A DNA stretch of 64,000 nt from an uncultured Sulfitobacter sp. (GCF_947499945.1 NZ_CANMQD010000001.1:1860001-1924000); one strand, 5' to 3'; positions 8,621 through 17,738 are shown, numbered from the stretch's first letter. Numbers and translations are program-made. The notes: generated by a model not told the origin, from the letters alone.

Positions 8621-9174
8621 GCATGGCCGAGGCCAAAGCAGCCGCGCGAAAGGCTGCCTTTGCCCGTCGCAAGCCGCTGTTCGAGCAGGCCAATGCAGCG
8701 CAATCGGAATATCTGAGCGAAGTCCTTGCAGGCTACCGCGGTGTGCCGACGTCAGGCTTTATGCCCATCCGTACCGAGATTGACCCGCGTCCCGCAATGG
8801 GCGAGGCGGCAGCGCACGGGATGGTGGGCGTGCCGGTGATCGAAGCCGAAGCACAGCCGTTGAAGTTCGCGCGTTGGACGCCTGAGGCCGAGATGGTTGC
8901 GGGACATTTTGGTGCGAAAGTACCCGTTGTCCTTGAGTTCTTCGAGCCTGAAATAGTGATTGTGCCGCTGCTGGCCTTTGACCGCAAAGGTGGGCGCTTG
9001 GGCTATGGCGGTGGGTTCTATGATCGCACGCTCGAGATCCTGCGCGGGCGCCGCGCTATATTGGCCATTGGCTTTGCCTTCGCGGGGCAGGAGGTGGATG
9101 TAGCACCGTTGGAGGAGACCGACCAACCGCTTGATTTGATCGTCACCGAAGTTGGTGTGATCGAAGTCGGGTAA
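8617..9174 (+). CDS. 5-formyltetrahydrofolate cyclo-ligase
   Basis: 185-residue enzyme that uses ATP to convert 5-formyl-THF to 5,10-methenyl-THF. The C-terminal motif GGRLGYGGGFYDRT (125-138) is the folate/ATP-site signature, and the N-terminal KAAARKAAFARRKP matches the basic ATP-contacting helix. It begins inside the mgtE stop (ATGA) and is translationally coupled to it. A second Met three codons later is an equally possible start. Confidence 0.92.
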   Translation: MSMAEAKAAARKAAFARRKPLFEQANAAQSEYLSEVLAGYRGVPTSGFMPIRTEIDPRPAMGEAAAHGMVGVPVIEAEAQPLKFARWTPEAEMVAGHFGAKVPVVLEFFEPEIVIVPLLAFDRKGGRLGYGGGFYDRTLEILRGRRAILAIGFAFAGQEVDVAPLEETDQPLDLIVTEVGVIEVG

Positions 9175-9209
9175 CGTATCCTACAAATTTTTTGCTGGGA
9201 GCTGCGATG

Positions 9210-9238
9210 GTCCGCTTTGCGGACAAAACCGACATCGG
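9210..9238. repeat. Left copy of a short imperfect repeat with hairpin
   Basis: The hairpin GTCCGC-TTT-GCGGAC (9210-9224) runs into CAAAACCGACAT (9224-9235). The same 12 nt, inside a roughly 23-nt imperfect match (CG.TTTG.G..CAAAACCGACAT), recurs near 9834. The two copies are in direct orientation and bracket the low-GC orphan gene between them. Confidence 0.6.
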
Positions 9239-9386
9239 ATAACCTTCCGCCAATGTCTGCATCGGGCTTATTGAGAATTTACCGCTGTGAGTAAACCTAA
9301 CAATCAGTAAACGAACTGCGTTGATACGGTAATGTAGAATGATATACATCTGCCAACAGCAGATTTTTGGATGGGCAGAGAACGAC

Positions 9387-9776
9387 ATGGTGAAATACTT
9401 GGACACAGCAATCGCATGTTTAGCTGTATGCTGTGCCACTTCAGTCTTCGCTGACGAAATCGAACTTGATTGGAACTCAGTCGAACTCGGGTTTTTCGAA
9501 AAGACTAATGATAGTGGGGATTTGTTGCATGGTCTCACAGTCTATGTCCCAAGTAATCGCGTAGCCGTTGAAGATGATTTTTACGCGGTTTTTCCCGAAT
9601 TTTGCGACAGAAGACTTGATGACATATTAGAGATTTCGACGCGTATGGAAGAAGCACCGGAAGTTTCATTGTTGAAACTCCAACTCGATTTTTACGGACC
9701 AAAAGTTGGCGAGAACGAGACATACGTCGGTGTCTCAGCGACCATAGAATTAGAAGATGGTGAATGCTCTTTATAA
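9387..9776 (+). CDS. Predicted secreted protein, unknown family
   Basis: 129-residue protein with a cleavable signal peptide (about 22 residues, ending ATSVFADE). The mature part is acidic and contains two cysteines (VFPEFCDRR and the near-terminal GECSL) that could form a disulfide. I recognise no family. Base composition is visibly more AT-rich than the neighbours, the gene stands alone in a 685-nt gap, and it is bracketed by short direct repeats, which suggests acquisition. The start at 9387 puts the basic residue directly before the hydrophobic core; an in-frame ATG at 9339 would bury it. Confidence 0.6.
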   Translation: MVKYLDTAIACLAVCCATSVFADEIELDWNSVELGFFEKTNDSGDLLHGLTVYVPSNRVAVEDDFYAVFPEFCDRRLDDILEISTRMEEAPEVSLLKLQLDFYGPKVGENETYVGVSATIELEDGECSL

Positions 9777-9822
9777 GTAGAATTTCATGAAATGCGACAT
9801 TGGTTCAAATGCCAGTAACTTA

Positions 9823-9848
9823 CGGTTTGGGCTCAAAACCGACATTCG
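9823..9848. repeat. Right copy of the short imperfect repeat
   Basis: CGGTTTGGGCTCAAAACC continuing into GACAT matches the copy at 9210-9238, with a perfect 12-nt core at 9834-9845. It lies between the stop of the orphan secreted gene and the convergent gene ending at 9860. Confidence 0.6.
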
Positions 9849-9859
9849 CTGCATGGCAG

Positions 9860-10273
9860 CTATTTTGCAGCTAAGACTCGCTTAGTTTCGCTTAAAACCT
9901 CAACCAACCCGCCCAAAAATTCATCCGCTGTCACATCAATCAGCGCCTTGCCCTCTTCGTCTTGCAACGTGAAGGGTGCAGGTTCGATCTTTTCCAGCTC
10001 GCGCAGGCTTTTGCCGCCGCCGTGTTTCAGCACGTTGGCGGCGAGGTAGTAGGTGTAGACGGTTTGGGAGAGGTCGGTGTGGCCCTCGGCGGCCAGTTTG
10101 TTGCGCAGTTTCACAAAGAACGGGCCGCGGGCGAAGTGGTGCTGGAGGCGCGCCTCGAAGGCGGAGACGGTCTCGACCACCATCGCCTCGATCTGGTCGG
10201 TGGTCGCTTCTGGAGTGTCGGCGAGAGCCTGAGCATTGGCGAGCAGTTGGGCAACGTCTGGGGTGTCAGTCAT
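9860..10273 (-). CDS. Conserved small helical protein downstream of the amidinotransferase
   Basis: 137-residue soluble, mostly helical, acidic protein with no signal peptide or membrane segment. I do not recognise a named domain. It contains FEARLQHHFARGPFFVKLRN and YTYYLAANVLKHGGGKS, with an invariant-looking aromatic and glycine-rich centre. AAAGGA precedes the start by 7 nt. It begins 52 nt after the amidinotransferase stop on the same strand with no terminator between, so the two are probably one operon and may share a pathway. Confidence 0.7.
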   Translation of the reverse strand: MTDTPDVAQLLANAQALADTPEATTDQIEAMVVETVSAFEARLQHHFARGPFFVKLRNKLAAEGHTDLSQTVYTYYLAANVLKHGGGKSLRELEKIEPAPFTLQDEEGKALIDVTADEFLGGLVEVLSETKRVLAAK

Positions 10274-10325
10274 GGCATGGTCCTTTGGGATAAGTGTTCA
10301 CGCCATAACTGCGCTTTTGGTCTAC

Positions 10326-11441
10326 TTACTTGCTTAGCGAGGGGAAGTAATCCTCGCATTTGCCTTCGCGGTAGACGTCTGCGGTGCAGCAGTGCAATCC
10401 GCCGCCGAAGGCGTAGGCATCGCGCAGCTCGACTTCGACGACTTCCATGCCGAGTTTGTCCATCTGCTCGGCCTGATAGACTTCGGATTTCTCGACGCAG
10501 ACGGTTTTGGGGTCCAGCACCAACACGTTCATGCTCAGCCATGTGGAGGAATAGCACAGCGGCGGCGGGGTGTTGTGCGCGGGCGTGGCGGCGTCGACGA
10601 TTTCCCAGCCGTTGTCGTTGTACATCTTGCGCTGCTCTTCGGGCAGGCGGCGGTGCGGATTGTTCAGGATTAGACCGGGGCGCAGGGGCGTGAAGGTAGC
10701 GTCGATGTGAATGGGATAAGGGTCACCCGGAAAGTTGACGGTGTGCACGCGGTGATCGGGGAAGTGGCGGCGCAGCCATTCGATGCCTTTGAGGTTGGTG
10801 GTGAACCCGTGTTGCACTACGAGGTCGCGGCCAAAACGCAGCACGTCGGCGGCGTCGAACAGCGGTTCCTCCTCCGTGGTGACAAAGAACTTCTTGGCCG
10901 CCCATTCGAGGCGCTTGGTGTCGCCGATCTTTTCGGACAGATAATCGGGGTGGTAATCGGCATCGGTGAGGCGCGGTTTGGGCGCGCTTTCGTGGCGGAA
11001 ATTCGGGTCCTCATTAAAATACTGCTGCATCAGCGGGCGGTAGTTAAGGTATTCAAACCAGCGGCAGCGGTAGGACATCGTCGCTTCGAGCATCTCACTG
11101 CCGACGGTGAGCAACACATCGCGCGGTGGCATACAGCCAAATTGGCTCTCGGTGTGGAAATCAGGTGTGGTGACGGGAACGGAGTGGTCGATGCAGGTGG
11201 GACGGTCCACGCGCACGCCGCGCTTTTCCAGCATGCCAGCAAAGTTATCCAAAAGTTCATTCGCGCGGTCGATGGTTTCTTGTGGACGGCGGCCCCATTG
11301 GCCGCGCATGTCGCTGTCCTCGGGGACTTTTGCGTCTAGCGCGGGTTCTTCGGGCGGTATATGGCAATCATCAGCGCGGCCAACGATTACATGTTTGAGC
11401 GGGTCCCACTCGTTCCAGCTGTTTACGATTGTCTTGGACAT
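10326..11441 (-). CDS. Glycine amidinotransferase-type enzyme
   Basis: 371-residue guanidino-group transferase of the arginine:glycine amidinotransferase fold. The C-terminal GGGLHCCTADVYREG holds the catalytic Cys (351, equivalent to the HC of GGGFHC in the eukaryotic enzyme); DAADVLRFGRDL and HIDATFTPLRPG carry the acid and histidine of the triad. Members move the amidino group from arginine to glycine or another amine; the acceptor here is unknown. The start at 11441 has GGAGG upstream; an in-frame extension to 11642 reads through a terminator and is rejected. Confidence 0.87.
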   Translation of the reverse strand: MSKTIVNSWNEWDPLKHVIVGRADDCHIPPEEPALDAKVPEDSDMRGQWGRRPQETIDRANELLDNFAGMLEKRGVRVDRPTCIDHSVPVTTPDFHTESQFGCMPPRDVLLTVGSEMLEATMSYRCRWFEYLNYRPLMQQYFNEDPNFRHESAPKPRLTDADYHPDYLSEKIGDTKRLEWAAKKFFVTTEEEPLFDAADVLRFGRDLVVQHGFTTNLKGIEWLRRHFPDHRVHTVNFPGDPYPIHIDATFTPLRPGLILNNPHRRLPEEQRKMYNDNGWEIVDAATPAHNTPPPLCYSSTWLSMNVLVLDPKTVCVEKSEVYQAEQMDKLGMEVVEVELRDAYAFGGGLHCCTADVYREGKCEDYFPSLSK

Positions 11442-11500
11442 GGATCCGCCTCCGAAGATGTATTTCGCGCCAAGTCGTAGGCGCAAAATGCAGGGGGCGC

Positions 11501-11531
11501 AAAGAAAAAGAGCGGACTCGAAGGCCCGCTC
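11501..11531 (-). terminator. Rho-independent terminator
   Basis: On the minus strand, GAGCGG and CCGCTC form a 6-bp stem with a short loop, followed by TTTTTCTTT. It lies 24 nt after the end of the interrupted helix-hairpin-helix gene and upstream of the amidinotransferase gene, so the two are separate transcripts. Confidence 0.75.
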
Positions 11532-11554
11532 GGATGGTTCATACTGGAAGGAGC

Positions 11555-12103
11555 TTAATCCTTGGCCAGCATCTGTGCTTGTGTCTGCCACTTGTCGCGG
11601 GTGGCGCGGAATTTGAAGCCTTCGAGATTGTTGTCGACCCATACCATTTCCTCGGCTGTCCAGTCGCCGATCCGGTCACAGTGGTAATAGCCAAGACCAT
11701 GCAGAATTTTCTCCGTCTTTGGTCCCACACCGTGGATTAGCTGCAGGTCGTCAGGTTTGCCGTTGCGCGGATCTTTGAGGCCTTCTGGCTTTTTCGCGGT
11801 CTCTACTTTTGGGGCGGCTGCTACGGGTGCAGGTGTTGCTGGTTTTGACGCTGTCAGTTTTTGTATGGCTGCGACAGCGGCGGGCGCTGCTGCGGCAACA
11901 GGTGCTGCACGGGGTGCTTCGGCCTGTGCTTCGAGAATATCTGATTTGGTGGTGCATGTTTCGAGACCAGTGCGCAGGCGCTTGTTCTAGGAGCGCATTG
12001 TGTCGATCTCGCTGCTGGACGGTTGTTCGTAGCGCCAGATCAGCCATCCCAGCAAGAAGGCGATGAGCAGGTAAAGAAACATTTGAACGAAAAGATAAGT
12101 CAT
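11555..12103 (-). pseudogene. Helix-hairpin-helix membrane protein interrupted by an amber codon
   Basis: Reading one frame from ATG at 12103 to TAA at 11555 gives a 182-residue product except for TAG at codon 39 (11989-11987). Before it lies a membrane helix (MFLYLLIAFLLGWLIW) and SSSEIDTMRS; after it the frame continues cleanly through NKRLRTGLETC, an Ala/Pro/Lys linker, and a helix-hairpin-helix domain (LQLIHGVGPKTEKILHGLGY) ending AQMLAKD. Homologous Rhodobacteraceae proteins, often beside nuo genes, usually have Glu where the TAG stands (GAG to TAG). The rest is undamaged, so the lesion is recent, a sequence error, or read through. Confidence 0.8.
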
Positions 12104-12156
12104 ATTGGTTTTCCTGATCGTCTATATTTCTATGTAAGTAGGGATGGTTAGGTGCC

Positions 12157-13582
12157 TCAGCGCACCTGCCACTCAAAGAAGACAAGGCGGTTCTGCTGTC
12201 GTCCCCTACTTGTTTCGTTGTCAGCGATGGGTTGGGCCTCGCCATAGCCTACAGGCTTGAGCGTGTCGGCAGGTACACCGCGATCAATCATGAATTGCGC
12301 AATCGCTTTCGCGCGGTATCTGCAGGCAGATCTGTGTTAATCGAGGTCGCTTTTGGCTCTGCCTCCTTCAGCTCTTTGATTATCCCGTCGCGTGCTGCAA
12401 CGACGGCCGTCAGTCTAGCTACCTGAACCGTCAGGTCCCCGTTTTGCGCGTCCAAAGTTGCTACGTGTCGGGTCAACGCCGCAACTTGTGCTGTCGCGGT
12501 AGAGCCTGTGTCGGCTTGATTTGCCAACTGGTCTGTCAGATCCGTACCTTGTGCGGCGCGGTCCTGAACCGTTTGGATCAGGGACTCAACCTGTCCTGCA
12601 CCGCATAGCGTTCCGCAGTTTCATCGGCAAGATCATTTTCCGGCATCGCGGTTTTGGCGCTCGCATCGGCCAGATCAGCTTCAAGTGCGGTGATTTTTGA
12701 TGTCAATTCAGCACCTGATTGCTGGTCGCTAGATACGGAAGCTTTCTGTGCCTTTATCTCTTCGGTTAGCGCAGCCACATCTGCAATTAACGTGCTGATT
12801 TGACCTGTCAGGTCTTTAATAACAGCGTCCTTTTCGACCAGTTGCGCGGTGGTGAGTGCCAGCGCTGTTTTTGATCTGTCGAGTTCGCCTGCCAGATTGG
12901 CGGTGTTGGTCTGGGTATCATTGAGACTGTCCCGCTCGGTGGTGAGCGTGCCTATAATGGCGTTCAAGTTCTCAACTTGGGCATTCAGGCTTGTCTCAAC
13001 GGTCGGTGCAGAAACGATTGCAGACCAACCTTCGCGGTTAGCAATAGCCGTGCGCAAGGTAGTTGCATCACCCGAAGTTGTACCGGACAATGTACAGCTG
13101 TCAGGTGTTACCGAGAGTGCACCTGATGAAAGGGCGGCCATTTGGGAGAGGTCACCCTGCCTCGTCTGTGCATTCCCCTGTTGCAGCACCAAGAGTCATT
13201 GCATCGACAACCGAGCCATATGGTCCCTTGGCAGAAGCGGATGGTACAGCGCCCGTCAGTGTTACCCCTGCATCTGATTTGACCGCCTTTAGAACGCCGC
13301 CACCGTTTTGCAGCGTTAGCCCGTCAATGGGCCAAAAGTGCCATAGGTCTGGTTTGCTGTATCGAGATACGCGCGCTATGTGGCGGTGTCATAGACGATA
13401 CCACTCAAAGTGACGTAGCGGCCATCGACATCGATTCCGATATCTTTGGTGGACGCTGCATCCAGATCATTGGTGACGCGTGTTGTAATGTCAGTTTCTA
13501 TGTCTTCTGATTTATATCAGAGCGCAGAATAGAAAGTGAGCAACGTGAAAAACAACATGCCTAAAATTAGTATCGGGCTCAT
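12157..13582 (-). pseudogene. Decayed BON-domain / OmpA-family gene
   Basis: A strong start (GGAGGG before ATG at 13582) opens MSPILILGMLFFTLLTFYSA, then TGA at codon 22 and TAG at codon 69 interrupt a BON-like segment (TNDLDAASTKDIGIDVDGRY). Further reading needs frame changes near 13325, 13185, 12580 and 12320. The fragments form a second BON-like part, a long coiled-coil (13.1-12.3 kb) and an OmpA C-terminus (VGYGEAQPIADNETS, then NRLVFFEW). The core of the OmpA peptidoglycan-binding domain appears missing. The intact family is an outer-membrane protein of about 600 residues; this copy cannot make it. Confidence 0.82.
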
Positions 13583-13710
13583 GGGTTCCCTCCTGCTAGT
13601 TCGCACTTGCTCGGCACTTGGTGGAAATAAGGGAAGGAGAAAAAAGTAGCGAATACGTCAGTTTTGTGAGGAAAACGGGCAGCTTGAGCGTGAAGACGAA
13701 CGGTAAAATG

Positions 13711-13746
13711 AAAAAACCGCACCTTTTTGTAAAGGCGCGGTTTTTA
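13711..13746 (-). terminator. Rho-independent terminator of rpsO
   Basis: AAAAACCGC and GCGGTTTTT flank an inner CCTTT-TTGT-AAAGG stem, giving a long hairpin with A and T tracts on both sides. It lies 57 nt after the rpsO stop on the minus strand and could act in both directions. Confidence 0.85.
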
Positions 13747-13802
13747 AATCAATGGTAGGTATCACAAGGTCCCAAGAGGATATTCCTCTTTTCGACAAAC
13801 GC

Positions 13803-14072
13803 TTAGCGGCGCAGGCCGAGACGTTTGATCAGGTCTTGGTACCGTGCATCGTCCTTGGACTTGACATAGTCTAGGAGTTTGCGGCGCGTTGCGACCATCT
13901 TCAACAGACCACGGCGACCGTGGTTGTCTTTTTTATGCGTTTTAAAGTGCTCTGTAAGTGTCGCGATGCGCGAGCTGAGAACAGCAACTTGCACTTCTGG
14001 GGAACCGGTATCGCCTTCTTTGGCGCCGAATTCGCTCATGATGCGTGCTTTTTCTTCTTTTGTAATCGACAT
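13803..14072 (-). CDS. rpsO: 30S ribosomal protein S15
   Basis: 89-residue S15, full length. It contains the family signature ([19 protein letters not shown] and [20 protein letters not shown]) and ends LGLRR. S15 binds 16S rRNA at the central-domain three-way junction and starts platform assembly. AAGGAG lies 8 nt upstream of the start. In many alphaproteobacteria rpsO follows truB directly; here an RTX gene and a DUF1643 gene lie between them. Confidence 0.98.
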   Translation of the reverse strand: MSITKEEKARIMSEFGAKEGDTGSPEVQVAVLSSRIATLTEHFKTHKKDNHGRRGLLKMVATRRKLLDYVKSKDDARYQDLIKRLGLRR

Positions 14073-14237
14073 CGGGGTCTCCTTGTCAAAAGGTTAATAT
14101 GGATGGCGCAGCCCGGGATGTCGTCCAGTGCAGGCCCGTGGAGGAATCGCAGATCGGAACCTGTGATGGGGTCGTTTAGGCGTGTTTTATGGGTTTGGCA
14201 AAGGCTTATTTCACCTCAGGTCTGGCTGCGGTGATAT

Positions 14238-15287
14238 TCAGGACGCCGTGAGGCCGAGGAGTGTAGCGGAGCTTAGAGGAACCAAAGCAATATCGCTCGG
14301 CAACAGATCACTGCCATTAACCGACGCAACCACAGTCCCGTCCAGAAGAACAAGTGTTTGGTTCGCTACGTCAGGGTTCACGGTCAGGGTGATCTGCGGT
14401 TCTATGGTTGCTTCGATGCTGTCGTCCCAGACCAAAAGAATGCTATCGTCTTCGGCAGCGTAGTCGGTGATTTGCGCAGCTTCACCTGATGTCAGCCAAT
14501 CGCCGAGAACGATCTCGTCCGCGCCCTCACCGCCTGTCACGATGTCACCAGAACCAACAAGGATGCTGTCATTGCCGCCGCCACCGTTGAGGTAATCACT
14601 GCTGTCTGCGTCACCACCTACAGCGCCGCGCATCAGACCGCTTAGGACATCATCGCCCCAGCCGCCAAAAAGAACATCTGCACCATCACCGCCAATCAGG
14701 GTGTCGTTTTCGAGGCCGCCCTGTAGCGTGTCATCGCCCACACCACCGTCCAGCCAGTCATCGCCAGCGGATCCCTGAAGCGCATCATTACCCGTGTTGC
14801 CAAAGAGCATATCGTTGGCGTTATGACCGAAAAGTTCATCATCTTCCGCGCCGCCATCGAGAAGGTCGAGGCCGTCGTGGCCATGCAATGTGTCATTCCC
14901 AACATCGCCGGCTAGAACATCATCGCCGTCATCGCCACGCAGTTCGTCATTGCCAGCGGCCCCGTTCAGCGTGTCATCGCCATCTTGCCCGCGTGCGCGA
15001 TCATTCTCGTCGCTACCTTCAAATAGATCGTCATAATCCGTCCCTTCGGTAAGGGTGACACTATCTTCAGGAGATGTGTCAAGAGGAGAGAGAATGGCGG
15101 CATCATCACCGCCGCGTGGATCGTAATCAGGTTCAAAGTTATCTTCCGCGAATTCTTCCTCAACTTCATCTGCAAGACGTACAGAGGAATTGGCAAAGTC
15201 CTCCTCGTCATCGTCGTTCAGTTGAGGATCAACAAATGCTACGGTTCCGACCGCCATAAGTCCCATCAATCCTGCTAGCCATAACAT
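14238..15287 (-). CDS. RTX calcium-binding repeat protein with N-terminal membrane helix
   Basis: 349-residue acidic protein. Residues 1-20 form one hydrophobic helix (LWLAGLMGLMAVGTVAFV), 21-80 are very acidic, and about 85-235 hold roughly a dozen GGxGxDxL nonapeptides (GGVGDDTLQG, GGDGADVLFG) that fold as calcium-bound parallel beta rolls. The C-terminal 110 residues are a beta-rich domain like those after RTX repeats. Most RTX proteins leave by type I secretion with no N-terminal signal, so the hydrophobic start is atypical and suggests export by Sec or membrane anchoring. No secretion genes are nearby. Confidence 0.85.
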   Translation of the reverse strand: MLWLAGLMGLMAVGTVAFVDPQLNDDDEEDFANSSVRLADEVEEEFAEDNFEPDYDPRGGDDAAILSPLDTSPEDSVTLTEGTDYDDLFEGSDENDRARGQDGDDTLNGAAGNDELRGDDGDDVLAGDVGNDTLHGHDGLDLLDGGAEDDELFGHNANDMLFGNTGNDALQGSAGDDWLDGGVGDDTLQGGLENDTLIGGDGADVLFGGWGDDVLSGLMRGAVGGDADSSDYLNGGGGNDSILVGSGDIVTGGEGADEIVLGDWLTSGEAAQITDYAAEDDSILLVWDDSIEATIEPQITLTVNPDVANQTLVLLDGTVVASVNGSDLLPSDIALVPLSSATLLGLTAS

Positions 15288-15409
15288 AGTGAATTATCCA
15301 ATGATGTCGGAGCACCTGCCCAGAGTAAATATGCGCAGAATTGCAGTGAGTCGTCAAAACTCTATCGCCAATAAGGTTAACGACGGGTGTCGCACAGCGG
15401 AGGTATGCC

Positions 15410-15919
15410 TTAGAAGGTCCAAAGCCTAGGCTCGGCGCTGTAGGGCAGGTAAAGCGGATGTCGGGGGTGTCCTGATTTTGTCAGACCGAGATGATGCAAC
15501 GCATGGCCCGCATCACGCAGGCGGGACGCTGTGAGCGGTCCTTGTGTGCGGTGTTCGCCGTGAACACCCCACGCAGCGATTACCATACCGGCCCATGACG
15601 CGGCTTCAATGAGAGCGTCTGTATTGTCGGGACCTTCGGGATCAATCGCTGCTTTCATATCGCGGGGATCGGTGGCGCGCAGGGCAAAGATATTGACCGC
15701 TCGGAAGCCACCAAAGCCCAACGTGCGCGCACGCTGTTCACAGCGGTGGATGGTAGGGTCGTTCTGCACCTCGGTCGCGGTAGAGGGGTTGAGCATGACA
15801 AATACCACACGCCGCCCCTGCGCCTCCCAGACGCGGGTGAGGCTGTAGCGGTAGCGTTCGCAGTCGGAATAAACGGCAGTGGAGGGGGCGTCACCTTTGG
15901 TATGACTGCGGGTGATCAT
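15410..15919 (-). CDS. DUF1643 domain protein
   Basis: 169-residue soluble protein matching DUF1643: RVVFVMLNPSTATEVQNDPT, RARTLGFGGFRAVNIFALRA and WGVHGEHR are the conserved segments. The function of the family is not established. It begins 6 nt after the truB stop on the same strand and is probably translated from the truB message; the association is common in roseobacters. Confidence 0.88.
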   Translation of the reverse strand: MITRSHTKGDAPSTAVYSDCERYRYSLTRVWEAQGRRVVFVMLNPSTATEVQNDPTIHRCEQRARTLGFGGFRAVNIFALRATDPRDMKAAIDPEGPDNTDALIEAASWAGMVIAAWGVHGEHRTQGPLTASRLRDAGHALHHLGLTKSGHPRHPLYLPYSAEPRLWTF

Positions 15920-15925
15920 AGCGGG

Positions 15926-16849
15926 TTACTTGCCGTTGATCTCTGAGGCGTTGAAAACGCGGGAGGGGTGTAATTCGCCTGCCTTGTAGACGCCAACTGC
16001 CACGGCGCGGCCGTCTTGGGAGGCCCAGCATTCGTCGCCGTATTCAACATCTTTGGCGAAAACCATGCCCGGATTGCCGTTGCGCAGCTTATTTGTACCT
16101 TCGCTAGAGGCTGTGACTTGGGGCAGGTCTTGTAGACCCAATTCGAGCGGACCGAGGAAGGCATCAAGTTCGGTCGTTTTGGCCAACTCTTCGACTTGGG
16201 CCAGTGTAATGGCATTGGCGACCTCAAACGGTCCCGACCATGTGCGGCGCAGTTCGCGCACGTGGCCTTTGCACCCCAGCACTTCACCTAGATCGCGTGC
16301 GATGGAGCGGACGTAGCCACCTTTGCCACAAACCATCTCAAGCGTGACGTGGTCAACATCGGGGCGGTCAAGCATGATGAGGCTGTCGACATAGAGAGGA
16401 CGGGCGGCGATCTCCATTTCCTCGCCATCGCGGGCGCGTTTATAGGCACGCTCCCCGTCGATTTTCACGGCAGAGAATTGCGGCGGCACCTGTTCGATAT
16501 CGCCGACAAAGCTGTGCAGCGCCTCTTTGATCGCGGCATCGTCGGGGCGCAGGTCGGAAGTGGCGATGATCTCGCCTTCCAGATCGTCGGTGTTGGTGGC
16601 GGCCCCAAGACGGACGGTAAAGACGTATGCCTTGAGCGCATCAGTAATGAAGGGGACAGTTTTCGTGGCCTCGCCCAAGGCAATCGCCAGAACGCCTGTT
16701 GCATCGGGATCAAGGGTGCCTGCATGGCCCGCTTTTTTTGCATCAAAGGCCCAGCGCACTTTGTTCACCACGGCGGTTGACGTGGGGCCAGCAGGTTTGT
16801 CGATGACGACCCAGCCTGAAATATCGCGCCCTTTGCGTTTGCGTGCCAT
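15926..16849 (-). CDS. truB: tRNA pseudouridine(55) synthase TruB
   Basis: 307-residue enzyme that makes pseudouridine 55 in the T-loop of tRNAs. Residues 13-52 hold [18 protein letters not shown] and [14 protein letters not shown] with catalytic Asp 47, and [16 protein letters not shown] and LRRTWSGPF follow. A short C-terminal PUA-like part begins near 240. It lies in the ribosome-maturation run rbfA - DUF2233 - truB, about 100 nt after DUF2233. Confidence 0.96.
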   Translation of the reverse strand: MARKRKGRDISGWVVIDKPAGPTSTAVVNKVRWAFDAKKAGHAGTLDPDATGVLAIALGEATKTVPFITDALKAYVFTVRLGAATNTDDLEGEIIATSDLRPDDAAIKEALHSFVGDIEQVPPQFSAVKIDGERAYKRARDGEEMEIAARPLYVDSLIMLDRPDVDHVTLEMVCGKGGYVRSIARDLGEVLGCKGHVRELRRTWSGPFEVANAITLAQVEELAKTTELDAFLGPLELGLQDLPQVTASSEGTNKLRNGNPGMVFAKDVEYGDECWASQDGRAVAVGVYKAGELHPSRVFNASEINGK

Positions 16850-16955
16850 GTGCTGTCCTTGGGGTAATGGGGATTTGATCTGTTGCGCGCCGTTTTGCAG
16901 ATTGTGCGCCTGCGTGCAACGGGCGTGTGTGATTTTCAGGCGCTTGGGATGTTGG

Positions 16956-17738
16956 TCACTCAGCGTAGGGATCTTCTAGCGGCGGTGGCGGCAGGCGCTG
17001 TCCCTCGACTACACCGATAATGGGGCCGAGCGCGCCAAAGCCGATGTCGTTGCGCCCCAGTTCAGGCGCACGCAGGCGCGACACATTGCCATCGAAATAA
17101 AGCGCGTTGTCTAAATCTAGATAATCGCGGAATAGGCTGCCGAAGGTGTGGAAGGTGACAGGGCCATTGGAAATGACAAAAGTAGCGATGGTGCCATCTC
17201 TACTGGTGCCAACCCCGTTGCGGATAAAACGGGAGGTCGAATCGCGCAAGAAACGCGGGTGGAGTTCGCCGTCGATCACCAGCATGGGGCCTGATTGTGT
17301 GGCGCTGGTGCAGTCGGGCGCCTCCTCGACAAAGCGCAGCGTCTCGATCACATCGGCGCGGTGGTCGCGCAGGCAGAGCACGCCGTTGGGCAAAAGGCCG
17401 AAGTTGCCGGGCCCAGCGTTGGTGATGATTTTTTGTGCTGTTGCGCCATCCTCAATGTAGAGGCCTACGGGCGCGCGGTCATCGTGGTACATGCCAGCGT
17501 TTGCGGCAAAGCCGAGGGCGTACCCCTGATCCTCCAGCGCCGCGTTGAGGGTGCTGAAATAGCCGTAGGGGCGTGTGCCGCTGTCATCATAGAGAAAGAG
17601 TCGCAAGACCTCTTGGGTGACGTCCACATCGCATATAGCGTATTCGACGCCCTCATATGTTTCCTCACGGCAGGTTGCGGCCAGCGCGGGCTGCGCCAGC
17701 ATCCAGAGCGCAGCAATGATGGCTGCGCGACGGATCAC
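16956..17738 (-). CDS. Exported phosphodiester glycosidase-type protein (DUF2233)
   Basis: 260-residue protein with a Sec signal peptide ([10 protein letters not shown]). The mature part matches the DUF2233/NAGPA fold: [44 protein letters not shown] and [12 protein letters not shown]. Relatives cleave phosphodiester-linked sugars; the periplasmic substrate is unknown. Its ATG overlaps the rbfA stop by 4 nt, which couples it to a ribosome-assembly gene with no evident functional link, an arrangement kept in this bacterial family. Confidence 0.88.
   Translation of the reverse strand: MIRRAAIIAALWMLAQPALAATCREETYEGVEYAICDVDVTQEVLRLFLYDDSGTRPYGYFSTLNAALEDQGYALGFAANAGMYHDDRAPVGLYIEDGATAQKIITNAGPGNFGLLPNGVLCLRDHRADVIETLRFVEEAPDCTSATQSGPMLVIDGELHPRFLRDSTSRFIRNGVGTSRDGTIATFVISNGPVTFHTFGSLFRDYLDLDNALYFDGNVSRLRAPELGRNDIGFGALGPIIGVVEGQRLPPPPLEDPYAE

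Noticed and set aside
10326-11642. Longer amidinotransferase starting at 11642
   Set aside because: It would read across a terminator and another gene; the start at 11441 has a strong ribosome site.
14640-15010. Tandem DNA repeats resembling a CRISPR or minisatellite
   Set aside because: They encode GGxGxDxL protein repeats with codon variation and no uniform spacers.
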